DNA of 64,000 nt from Plasmopara viticola (taxonomy: Eukaryota > Oomycota > Peronosporomycetes > Peronosporales > Peronosporaceae). The notes below the pieces were generated by a model. The model was given only the letters and a program-made list of their open reading frames with translations, did not search any database and was not told the origin of the DNA. Location: the NCBI GenBank assembly GCA_001695595.3, contig MBPM02000002.1:496001-560000 (forward strand), in the 5' to 3' direction. Both the position numbers and the translations under genes were made by a program. Shown here one piece after another: positions 38,601 through 48,900 of this stretch. Numbering within the stretch: position 1 is the first letter of the stretch; each line of letters opens with the position of its first letter.

Positions 38601-38615
38601 TGTGACGGAGTCACA
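38601..38615. repeat. isolated TGTGACGGAGTCACA motif
   Basis: This differs by one base from the palindrome at 38064-38078 in the neighbouring dispersed repeat. The palindromic pair (TGTGAC/GTCACA) could be an element terminus, so the 537 bp between the two motifs might be a solo terminal repeat. No target-site duplication was identified. Confidence 0.45.
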
Positions 38616-41600
38616 CAGCACCTTACACAAGAGAAAGGAAAACAATCTTCCGTTTCCCTATCTCTGGCCTTGGATACAAATGATACAATAATGGTGTATT
38701 AAGTGATCAGATTAGTAACTGTAAATTTGGCGAAGACGGTTCTTTGTTTACGAACCAGTAATCACACCGTTGGGGTGCTTTGCGTGCACCTTTTCTACAA
38801 AAAAATAAAGCTTGCATTTAAACACAGAATCTCGTATTTCTACGAAAGGCCTGGTATACAATCCTCCAGTGAGACTCATACTACATGTAATAGAAAAGGA
38901 TAAGTGAAATTCTCCATTCCATGACATCTGTACATGAAGTCAATTTGGTCATCACAACGAGTGAAGAGGGCTTTTTTAGCAGAATCTAAGTAAGGACCAT
39001 AAAATCCTTCTAAACGATAATGATGCTTTTCAAAACATCTCTGCGCTATAATCGGTCTCTGCGCCTAAGGATGCTTCTCCAAAAATTTCCGGGCCTAAAA
39101 CAAAGGCTGTGCCTTCGCTGTAGGCGGTGATCTATAAGCCGTTCACCTGACAAAAAGCCGTTTGGGCAAAGAACGATTTAAAAAAGGCTTAACTTTTCAC
39201 CACAGAGGGGAATGCATTTCCTCACACGTCTGGACGATAAAAACGACAAGGAACGGCGCAGGCATTGTGGCGAATGCTTGCCTGGGTATTGCCAGCTAGG
39301 GCTGCAGAGAGGTCCTTAGCTAATAAAAGCATTGCTACAACGGCTTTATTGTGCACAGGAAATCTCAAAAGGCGTTCTACTTATTGTCAGACTATCGCCC
39401 ATGAGAAAGACTTCACCCGTTGAAACAGAAGAGCTAATCACAATTCCAGACGCAAAGACACGATCTACAAGAGAACGAAGTCCATGGCGACAAAAATGTA
39501 CAGGCTTAATGATCGACGTCTTGTACGCGGTAAAATATGTTTGAGACTCACCCTTTTGCCGTGTACTGCCACAAGTCGCCATCAATACGAAGTTCGCTCA
39601 CTCATTGGACATGGGGCTGGATGAGAAAGAGCAGAACCTTTCAGATGAGTGGCACCAATTCTATGTCAAACCTGGTGCCAATCATCGCGTTTATCTGCTC
39701 TCACGCCACCAGGGTTCATTCTTCGCGTAATTTGTAGTTAAGAAAAACTTTTTTTCCATCGCAGCTTATAAGGTGCTTTGCGTATCGTGTGGAGACTTCT
39801 GAAGAGTTTATATGATGTAAGAAGAAGCCAGAAAAAAGGGTGAATTGAGCATACCCTTAGGCTCTCGTAAGCAGTGTTGTCACCAGATATGAAAGACAAG
39901 TTTTAAGTTAGGAAAAGGTGAATCTCCAGGATGTTGCAACTCAGTTGTAAACATATTAGACAAAGTGCACTACGCCCGTGGGCTCAGAGAACAGTTTGCT
40001 TAATTAATGGGTCACCTTTGAGGTATCTCAGTATTAACATAAGGCCAAGACAGGTACAAGAAACCATTGTGTTTATTTAGTGAGGGTGTAGAGCTACTTC
40101 CAACTTGATGCTTTAAGATCGCATTTTGCCTACGAAGCTCGCGCTGGCTCTACTTACAAGGGCTTTAACGCAGATGTGGTACAGCCTATTCAACGGCTTC
40201 CACGGGATTTACGAAGCTAAGCTCTGAAGAAGCTCTCAAGATCCGTGGAGGCACCAGTAAACTTTAAATGGAATTGCCACCGGCCTTGACGGTTGAAAAG
40301 AGTCAACAAAGGTCGCTGCATCTCTTCCTGCTTCAATATCAGAGCAAATATCCCTGAGTGTGTGTTTGGTTTGTCGGCTCTCGCGATAGGGCGTACCTTC
40401 TTCGCGGCGACCCCGGACCCCAAGACTCTACAAATTGGTCTGACCTGGTCATCCATCAGCTTTACAGTCGAATCGATTGCCACGAGTCTCAGCACGAGGG
40501 AACAAAACTGCGTCGTGAAACAGCTCAAATTTTGTCCGGACGCTCTAAATTGCAGCCTTCGAAATACTTAGCTTCTCGGTTTAAGGTTCGATATATCGGG
40601 GGCTATGAGCACTATCAGCTTCCGTTTAGCCACCCGTACTATCTTTGCCCGCAAGGTCGAGTGCGAGGACAACGCTTAAAAGAGATACTACCACTTATTG
40701 GGGACTCGAAGACGTGATCATCGCAATACCTCTTGCAAAAATTGTATAATGCTAAGTGTGTCTACATCGCCTTGGAAACATCTGTATTGTTTGCCGACCC
40801 ACGTTCCTATAGGAGTTCGACAAAATAACGTATGACCTTGTTCGTAAATACTCAATCTTACTTTTTGAAAAGCTAAAAAGTAAAGCTCCGAGCACTGCTA
40901 TAGAATCACTCTCAGTGTGCGACCAAACGACCAAAGTTGAGTTACGAAACGGCCGTTAAAAACATGCTCAATATAGTCATGACGGAGTCGGTCCAACAAT
41001 TTTCAAAAATTTTGCTAAGCAAAAGTTCACCGAAATTGTTGAACTCCACGCACTTCTTGTCATGGTGCCGTTGTCTTTAACGGCAAAAGAGCGCCAAAGG
41101 GCAGCTTTTACTCCAGCTTGAAGAGTTGCAGCTTCTTAACGACCAAATGTATGCGCTAAATATTGCTCTTCTGATCGGTTCTAATGGTAAATCTACAGCT
41201 TTTTTGAGCGACCTTCGATCGCTCTAGAAAGCTGCAAACTTAAAGCGAAAGGAACGTACCTGTTGGTTTTGTACTTATTGTCGAGGCACAAAATCTTAGG
41301 CAAATCGGTTTCATGAAGCCTTTCGCCAGATATCTTAGGTAATAAAGTGTGGATGTCACGCGCATCCGTTCATTCGTAATTGTAAAAGCTTAAGTGGCCA
41401 CCTCAACCTTTGCGATCTAAAAAAAGGTGGCTTTCATTACTTCAACAGTGATCATCTTAATTTACCGACCAAGTCACAAGCGCCGAGGCTACCGGAGGCT
41501 AATCTGACTAATTTCTTGAGCATAAAGTTTTTTTGTTGAAATCAAACACTGTGACTCATTCCATCTAGATTGCAGCTGAGAGGCTGCAAATGTTGCTGCC

Positions 41601-42654
41601 CATAGACACCATCAAGTTTGTAGAGCAGCACAGATTGTGTGATTGACAGATGCAAGAAGATGACTCGATTTTACTTTACATATTGAGAGTGTTTAAGTTA
41701 AACAGTTCATTCGCCTGGGTATACACTAGGTGTCACAAGACAACACAGCAGAATGCGCAGGTACACGAGCTTGTGGTGTACGTCCAATCGCTTTCTTTGG
41801 TTTTGGAGAGATTGAGGAGATTAAATTGTTTGATGAATAGCAGCCAAAAAGTTGTGCCACTTGATTCGCTACCGCAAATAAGGCAAAGACTTAGTCCCTT
41901 GTACATTTAAATGGGGACTTACATAAGAGCTTAGCATTGTAAAGCAATCTGTTACAAAATCTTTGCTGAAAGCGTTTGGCGTGGTCCAGGGAAGCGACGG
42001 CTTCGAACTCAATGTCAAGTGCATATATTTGGCCGCTATGGAGCTACGGCACATAAAAAAAGTAAAAGAAGGAAAAACGATATTAATTGGTGCTCCTTGA
42101 CCATCAAGACGAGCAACACTTCCATGCGAGGTTCGTGGGCGTGTTCACGGGCCTTGAAAACTTCCTGCAAGGCTTGCATTCGCAAGACCCATGGGAGCCG
42201 CCATTGTGCTTTGAAGATAAGAGCTCTGTAAGCAAATTGTAATTTTTTAGCCGCACAATGGGGGTAACTTAAAATGCGCGCTCATCCAAGGAGCGGACAA
42301 ATATTTCACTGGATGGCGACTTGCGTCGGTACCCGGCAAAGAGTGCGTCTCACACCTATCCTCCTGCCTCTGGTCATCAAAGCTATCCGTAAAATGTACA
42401 TTGGCAGTCGTTTTGGGTCCCGCCCCCTGCCCAATATTGGTGACTCTACCAGCGAGGATATGCCAAGTCATCTTTCCGAATGGAAGTCAGTAATGATGGA
42501 TCACATGTAGGCTAAGTTTCAGTTGAAGAATGTAACGGATCTATACATAGAGTTGCGCTTTTGTGTTTAAGAGCTAGCTTCCCGTAAAAAAAACCTTGGA
42601 GGTATGGTGGCTTTCAAGTAACCACCGGTATATATGTATACCGGATTTGCATAC

Positions 42655-43322
42655 TGAGGTAATGTAATGTAATGTATTACGTTATCGCGTTGCCAAGGTA
42701 TGCACGTGCTAGGCTCAGTCTGGCTAGTCCACGGCATAGAGTGGTGTCCGCATACGTCGAGTCTCGTTCGGCGGGCAGTGCATCCAGCACCGAGGTCGTA
42801 TGGGTCTTCCATTTCTTTCGGTCTTGTGCAAGGGTACGTACCACTTCGAGGTCTTGTGCTATCCGGAGTCGAAAGCCGGAGCCACGGGAAACAAGGTTGT
42901 GGTCGAGTGTCGAGGGGAGCGTGGTGCGGGGACGTCCGCGCCATTTTGCTGCGGTGGAGAAGAAGTAGGCACGCATCTGGAGGTTAGCTGGAATGTCGGG
43001 ATTGCGGCGAAGTACATGGCCAAACAGGCACCAGCGAGCTTGTGTCAGTCGTAGTCTCAGCGGCCGCTCATCACAGAGGTCGTAGAGTCTTGCATTCGAA
43101 ATGTGTCCGATAGCCAAGAGCGTAGCGAAGCTGGCGGCGATGGAAACTCTCGAGGCCGTGGAGCTCTGAGTTGGTAGAGCCCAGGAGGCGCAGTTCTACA
43201 GCAGAATCGGTAGAACGTAGGTGTTGTACAATCGAATGCAGATGAGCGTGGGGCGGAGCCAGTGTGGCCAGGGACTTGCGTCGGGATAGATCGTCAGCTA
43301 CGCGTGCACTAGTAAATCTCAA
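42655..43322 (-). mobile_element. 5'-truncated LINE-type (non-LTR) retrotransposon 3' end
   Basis: On the minus strand, a broken frame carries the C-terminal part typical of LINE reverse-transcriptase proteins. It has LHGLESFHRRQLRYALG, then after a frameshift near 43110 RLTQARWCLFGHVLRRNPD, RGRPRTTL, and a final LAQDRKKWK. The polymerase and endonuclease domains are missing, as expected for a 5'-truncated insertion. The element ends (minus sense) in a simple tail of about three TACAT units at 42659-42680. A second, internally deleted copy lies at 57163-57370. Confidence 0.75.
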
Positions 43323-43642
43323 AAAGTCTCTTATTATAAACCTAGTTCACATTAAAGGAGCCAATTCGGATGCAAGGGCGTGGAATAGAAAGAAGAGACC
43401 TGCAAATTGATTAAGCCTTCGTCAAACGAAAAGCATACTGAGGTATACCAAAAAATCAAAATCTCTTTCTAAATTGAACGCTTACGAAATATTGGTGTGA
43501 TATACAAACATATCAGTCTTTTACAACAAAAGTGTACGCTTCGATCCCGGGATCGCACACCGGATTATCAGCACAGCTCCTCTGTGCAATGTGCCGTGTA
43601 CCCCGTCATACGCGTGCACTATAAATCTAAAAAGTTCGTCTT
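43301..43642. repeat. pair of imperfect 30-bp direct repeats
   Basis: A block starting CGCGTGCACTAGTAAATCTC at 43301 recurs at 43611 as CGCGTGCACTATAAATCTAA, with similar sequence (AAAAGT, then CTT) after each. The 310 bp between them carries no recognisable gene. The first copy overlaps the 5' edge of the LINE fragment, so the pair could mark an older element boundary. Confidence 0.5.
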
Positions 43643-43708
43643 TGGACAAAAAATAGAACTGATTTCTTCAACCGCCCGCACTCTGGCGATGTGAGGACTA
43701 GAAAAGTG

Positions 43709-45255
43709 TTAACCGGCTGCGGTGGGATAGCCCCGCTGTTGCAGTCGTAACACGAGAGCGTTTTCAGTCTGCTCAATTGCACGCTGCAGTATGCATTACG
43801 TAGCATGGTTACAATAAAATTTCTTGCGTTGTTGTAGACTTGCGTACCTGGTGCAGCTGGAGAAGCGATTTCATATCCTCAGCTGACAATCCATCCAGGT
43901 GCGTTCCTTGCAGCTTGCAGATGCTGTATAAGGAATCAAAGACATTAGACGCGAAGCACGAATGAAGTCTCAATGGTGGAACATGCGTACAGACCGAGTT
44001 TTATGGTCTGCTAGCGATTCTCGTAGTCCTGCTACATGTGCGCGATTGTTCATTGTAGATGTCATCGTCAAGCTGCATTGCTGGAGCATATGTACGTAAT
44101 TAAAACGAATGCGTTAGAAAAATGACATTTTACGTACTAAAGCGACAAGTAGCCAAGCTACAGTGACGAGAAGCACGCTTAGAAGCGCGCACACTTGTAA
44201 CACCGTGATCCCGTTTAGAAAAACTGACGAAGTCGAAGCTTTCTCCTCACACCTGCTCAATTGCGTTAGCCAGAAAGTATTGTATACGAACACGTCTTAC
44301 CATGTTTTGTTTGCTTGGAGCAATCGAGTAAGCCGAAGCGCCGAGGGAGACTCAACAAGCAACACCACCAGTGCCGAAATTAGTAGAGCCACTACGGCTC
44401 GAAGCTATGCCAGCATGCAATTGTTAGATATGGTGGCTTTTGTAGCAAAGCCATCGAGTCTTTTTTTACTAAGTGAGATGAAAAAAGCTCTGCTATGGCG
44501 ATATCCTCAAGAACTTTGTATTGCTTGTGCAATTTCAACCGATTGAGCTCGCGTATGAGACCTATTGACACCCCAGTAATTTGATCACAATACAATTATG
44601 ATGTAAGGATTTCTTGAATTGTAGGGACGGCAATATGTCAGCATGAACGTTAGTAGGAGGGATATTTCAACAGGAGAAATAGAGTTTGTCGCCAGCGATT
44701 AAATCCTGCGCTGTACATGCACACTGCGCTGTCGAATGTTTTTGATGTCATGAAGACATTTTCGGATCGTAAGTTCATGGCGTCCGCCCAACACATTCCA
44801 GTCACAATTCCCAAAAGCATCAATACAATAGCTTTTTCTCCATTTTGCTGTAAAACGTTCCAGCACACTAAAATTCTCGATTCGGTAATGATTTGCCTTG
44901 TTTGATGTGTTTTGGCCACTCTAACCGTATTGAAAATCTGGTTGCGCTGCCGTGTACGTACTTGGTGAAAGTCACCGGTAGTTTCGTTTTCGACAAGATA
45001 CCGCGTTGTTGACATGCCTGACGTCGGGAGCGTATTTACTTCGTCTGATCGATGAAACATTTCGATGATTGCAGACGACGATAGACTCGTAGCGCTATCA
45101 TATCGGTCAAGTTTATCTGTGTTTAAATCGTGTAGTGTATGAGGTTGCTCCTCAGCTTCCTCGTCTTGTAAATGACGTTGTGAGCCATTTCTCTCCAACG
45201 CTGCATCATTCTTCGCTTTCGTCTTCCTGCTTTTGGAAGGAACGGAATCTTTCAT
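43709..45255 (-). CDS. nine-exon putative multi-pass membrane protein, unknown family
   Basis: I built this gene from splice signals. Minus-strand exons: 44962-45255, 44806-44847, 44672-44723, 44470-44561, 44301-44404, 44138-44252, 43995-44080, 43848-43923 and 43709-43783. All phases agree and give 311 aa. Introns are 48-114 nt, with donors such as GTACGT, GTAAGA and GTACGC; one (110 nt) has a TACTAAC branch-point-like word. The N-terminal 98 residues are polar, charged and Ser/Asp-rich. Hydrophobic segments follow: AIVLMLLGI (weak), AVVALLISALVVLLVE and VLQVCALLSVLLVTVAWLLVAL. The C-terminal region is helical (LDGLSAEDMKSLLQLHQ). I do not recognise the family. The last five exons are the best supported; the second and third are less certain. 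It shares a 54-bp upstream spacer with the dynein light chain. Confidence 0.6.
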
Positions 45256-45309
45256 ATCACTGCTCTTAATTATATCGTATCGCGAAGCGTCACTTATCAA
45301 GTCAAAAGT
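45256..45309. promoter_or_regulatory. 54-bp spacer between divergent start codons
   Basis: The ATG of the nine-exon membrane protein (minus) and that of the Tctex-type dynein light chain (plus) are only 54 bp apart. The spacer must hold both 5' leaders, and the promoters must be shared or overlap the coding regions. No clear TATA box is visible; there is an AT-rich word (TTAATTATAT) in the middle. Confidence 0.4.
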
Positions 45310-45903
45310 ATGTCGACAGATACGTGCTACGACTTTCCTCTGCTCAAAGATGAGGTGAACGTAATTGTACAGGATGCTGTGCGAACCGTTCTGGAGGGTA
45401 AAGTGTACGACAATAATAAGGTGAATACATTGCAGTAAAGTTGATACAAATCATGAATCTCATCGCGATCTCTTCGCCAGGCCAACGAATGGGTCAATTC
45501 GATGACAAACGCGTGCATTGAAGACTTGAAACAACTCTATCCGGTCGAACTTTCCCCTTTATTGTGGCAAAACATTTTCCAGAAGTGTTAACGTTTTTGA
45601 CGACAGAATTTCAAGTACATCGTCACTTGTTTTATTCGACAACGAAAAGGGGCGGGACTCGAAGTCGGCGGGTAACCAACGCAATACTCATCAGAATGCG
45701 AATCTAACCCCTTATCTAAATATTGTGTACATTGTGTCTGAATAGTGGCACGTATTGGGACGAGAAATCGGATGGTATAGTGCGCCCTCTGTCACGATGC
45801 AATTGATTATCTGAATCCTGCTATTGCAACAGGCTCGTGTATTGTGTTGTGGGAAAATGCCACAATTGCAGCAGTTTTATACGTCTATGGCTTAGCAATT
45901 TAA
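45310..45903 (+). CDS. dynein light chain, Tctex-type (DYNLT1-like)
   Basis: Cargo-binding light chain on the dynein intermediate chain. Reconstructed from five exons: 45310-45420, 45481-45543, 45607-45671, 45746-45774 and 45833-45903. Introns are 60, 63, 74 and 58 nt. The spliced protein has 112 aa against 113 in human DYNLT1, and the alignment by eye is nearly gap-free. It starts with DEVNVIVQDAVRTVLEGKVYD, then ANEWVNS, NFKYIVTCFIRQRKGAGLE and YWDEKSDGSC. The family's final VxWEN...GLxI motif appears as VLWENATIAAVLYVYGLAI. Exon 4 is only 29 nt. No single reading frame is longer than about 45 codons, so frame scans miss this gene. Phase agreement at all four junctions plus the length match make the model strong. 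Confidence 0.93.
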
Positions 45904-45986
45904 CTTTCGTGAGCAATTTATATTGTCGATTTCGTTTATAAACGTGTATAAAAGGCTGCATCTTCACTCGAGCGGCACGACCCTTA

Positions 45987-48900
45987 TTAGGCCGTGAGTG
46001 CAGGGGTTTCTGCTGCAGAGAGCGTAGATGCAACGCTTTCCCTTGCCTGTATCTTGAGCGGATCGATCGCAACCAACCACGCCCGCATTTCCGCAGCTGT
46101 CGACGCCTGTAGCCACCACACTGTCGACTGTTTCCTCCCATCAACGCACACGAGACGAAACGAGAATGGTACATCCGGACTTGTCGCTACAATCAATTGA
46201 CATAACGATAGATCCATGACGCCAGTTTGCTGCTTGCGTGCAAAGCTCATGTATGCATATAGAAATGGTCGTTTCAACACAAACCACTGTCGCTCCCATG
46301 ATACTTGATGAGCATTCGCTTTGGGAGTCGGAGAACGCTTGCTCGTGCGTTCGAGAGGCACAACCACCGCAGCGGCAGTCTCTTCATCCAGCAAAGAGGA
46401 TAAAGACTGCATGAGAAAACCACTCATTTCACCTCCCAACTGGTCGCCACCGACCATTTGCGTGGGTTCCGACACAAAGTGAATCACATGTTGCCTAGGC
46501 TCAGGCACGTGGTCAATTGCGGTCTTACTGGTTGAGTCTGCCACTCGATCCACGACTTTACCAGTCGATAAGTTCATCAAAAGGTCCGATTGCTTTTGAA
46601 GACACAAAAAGAGGTCGGACGAGTCGAGTTGTACGCATTCCACCGCGCGAGCATTGTCGCCCGCAAATTTAAACAGCTCACTCAAGCACGAATTCACGTT
46701 AGACATTGTCAACGACTCGCAAAAGTTTTGCCTTTCACTTGTTGCTGCATGCGTTAAATTCATGCCCATCCACACTTTTTGCCGCACACGTTCCAACTCC
46801 ATCGTGGTTTCGAGTCGATACAAGCGACTGATATGATGAGCAACGACATGTTTACTGATCAAAGCTGCATCCTTGTCTTCCTTTAAAGAGCTACTTCCGT
46901 CCTCGAGAGGCACATCTTCCACCATAATGTCTGCAGCGTACCACGTCCCAAGCCGGTAACTGCGACTGTAACTTTCTTTTGCCCACCACACAGTACGAGA
47001 CGCTACCAAGTTGCGAGTAAACCTTTGCGCAGCTGACACGTTGCTGCCACATACTTTGGTTACCAGGCTCTTTGAAATCACAATTGGAACTTTGGACCAA
47101 CGACTTGTAAAGGCAATCGCCAGGCGATACGTTGAACGCGTTCCCGCTGTGTTGATCGACTCCAAGTCACTCTCTGGGGCATGTTCCCAGCACAATGTCG
47201 CACTGAGCGAGCGACTCGAGTCATCCACTTTACAGCTACCCCGAAAGATGAGTCCTTTCCATCGACTTGCATCTAAATCAAGCGACACTTTGTCACCACA
47301 AGCATCTTGCTGGGCGTGTTCCACCAAGTGACGCGAAGACGGCAGCATGCGTTGCGTTGTTTTGCCCATCACTCGCGACATGGAGGCCGTTCGATTGACA
47401 GAAGGAGCATCTGGAGCAGCAATGCGAACGTGAACGATCTCGGACAAGGCGAACGGCTGCTGATCCGACTGGATCACACGCACGAGTAAGCGTCGAGAGC
47501 GATTGGCATGGAGACGTAGGGCACCATCGGGTTTGACCGCAACAGGATGGTACAACCCATCGACCTCCCGCTCCTCCACATCAACAGAGACGTAAAACTC
47601 GACCTGCTGCGTCTCCATTGGCGCTTGATGGATAAAATGGTCCAGTTTGACATCATAGCCCCACAATTCTACAAGTAAAGATTCGTCTGTATCATGGCGT
47701 TGACTGGGCAACAGGTTTGATTTCGTACAAGTCATTGTATCGAACGTTTCGTTGATCAAAAATGTGTTTGGATCGTTCTCCGGGGGCACTCGAGGTGTCG
47801 AAAAGACCTTGGGCACCTTATCTTCGTCCGCCACCACTTCGTTAGCCTCCAAATTCTTCAAACTTAAAGCTTTTGACGCTGTCTCTTTCAGGGTAACGAA
47901 AATATTTGACGCAGAGGCAAAACTTTCACTGTCAAATGTCATCTTGTCGAGGTGCACTCGAACGCGACAAGGCGAGTTTGTGGCCTCTCTCGGAGACAAA
48001 AGACCTCTCTTTTTCCCCGATGGATTCGACTTTGAAAGAACTTCCACTTGCGTTTCAAGTTTGCCGATAAAAGTGGCGGTAAAGTCGTAGATAGCGACAA
48101 AAAGAGGCACAAGTGATTCAAGAGATTGAGCTGGAAGGTAAAGTCGTCCATACCCAAGAAGACGCAATGTAGGCGTCGTTAGAGCTTGTGGGATCAATGG
48201 GGATAGCTCAGTGTTCGTATGCTTTTCAAGCAAGCATTTCTCTTCAAAATGAGGCACGTCGCTCTCTAGCACACAACTGGGACGGCGAGAAGCAGCAGCT
48301 TTAGAACGAGTGTCTGGAATCGGCAAATCCTTGATCGTCGGACTGTCTTGGACCGTCAACGACATGACACTTTCCAACGAGGATGCAAACTCTCGTAAGA
48401 ATTGCACTTTCATCTCGAGCATTGTTCGATCCCAATGCACTGTACTACAACAATCTCCTTCGAGTTTCTTCTTGACCATAACCTTCCCTTCCACTCCGAC
48501 TGCAAATTCCGTATTCAACACCCACTTGGTACAAATTGCATTCGCTTCATCTACCAGCACTTGCACTTCTCGATTGCGATCGATTGAGACCTCCAACGGC
48601 TGCTCAACTGCTTCAGCAATGCGTGGCGTTGTGGGAGCGTACCCAGGGACTAAAGGCAAGAAACAATCAAGAAACCCTACCAAAATGCATCAATTGCTTA
48701 TTGTCACGTACCATGAATGCGAAAACAATAAGGTTTGCCAAGACGCACTTGGTCACCGTGATGCAATTTCATAGGCTTATTATACGAGTACTCGAGAGGT
48801 TCGCCATTCACAAAAACAAGTGCCATGGGATCCAGGGCCTCAAGCTCCACCATGTACTCAATCAGTTCGTCATTCTCATTCATTTCTTGCTCTTTTGGCA

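Larger units (their letters stand above)
31311..42650. other. long gene-poor region
   Basis: About 11 kb without a supportable gene. Open frames are short, mostly lack an ATG and overlap in opposing frames. The minus frame at 34092-34283 (SLDALHYKLNEMF) faintly recalls the end of a Ty3/gypsy integrase. Frames near 39.3-39.7 kb and 40.2-40.7 kb are open for 60-120 codons, but I cannot place them in a family. The dispersed repeat at 37840-38115 and the short palindrome at 38601-38615 are the only repeats I could pair with other places in the window. The overall impression is of very decayed transposons. Confidence 0.5.

Noticed and set aside
40358..40717. 119-codon plus-strand frame overlapping a 103-codon minus frame
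   Set aside because: The two compete in the same place; neither has a motif or ATG context that supports a gene.
43540..43600. Sequence with a GATCCCGGGATC palindrome resembling a tRNA or tRNA-derived repeat
   Set aside because: No cloverleaf could be folded and no internal promoter boxes were clear.
44650..45300. Reading the minus frame as one 216-codon protein, possibly a chloride-channel N-terminus
   Set aside because: The frame contains a good GTACGT donor at 44961 and a TTTTACAG acceptor; the spliced nine-exon model keeps frame throughout, and no chloride-channel selectivity motifs were found.
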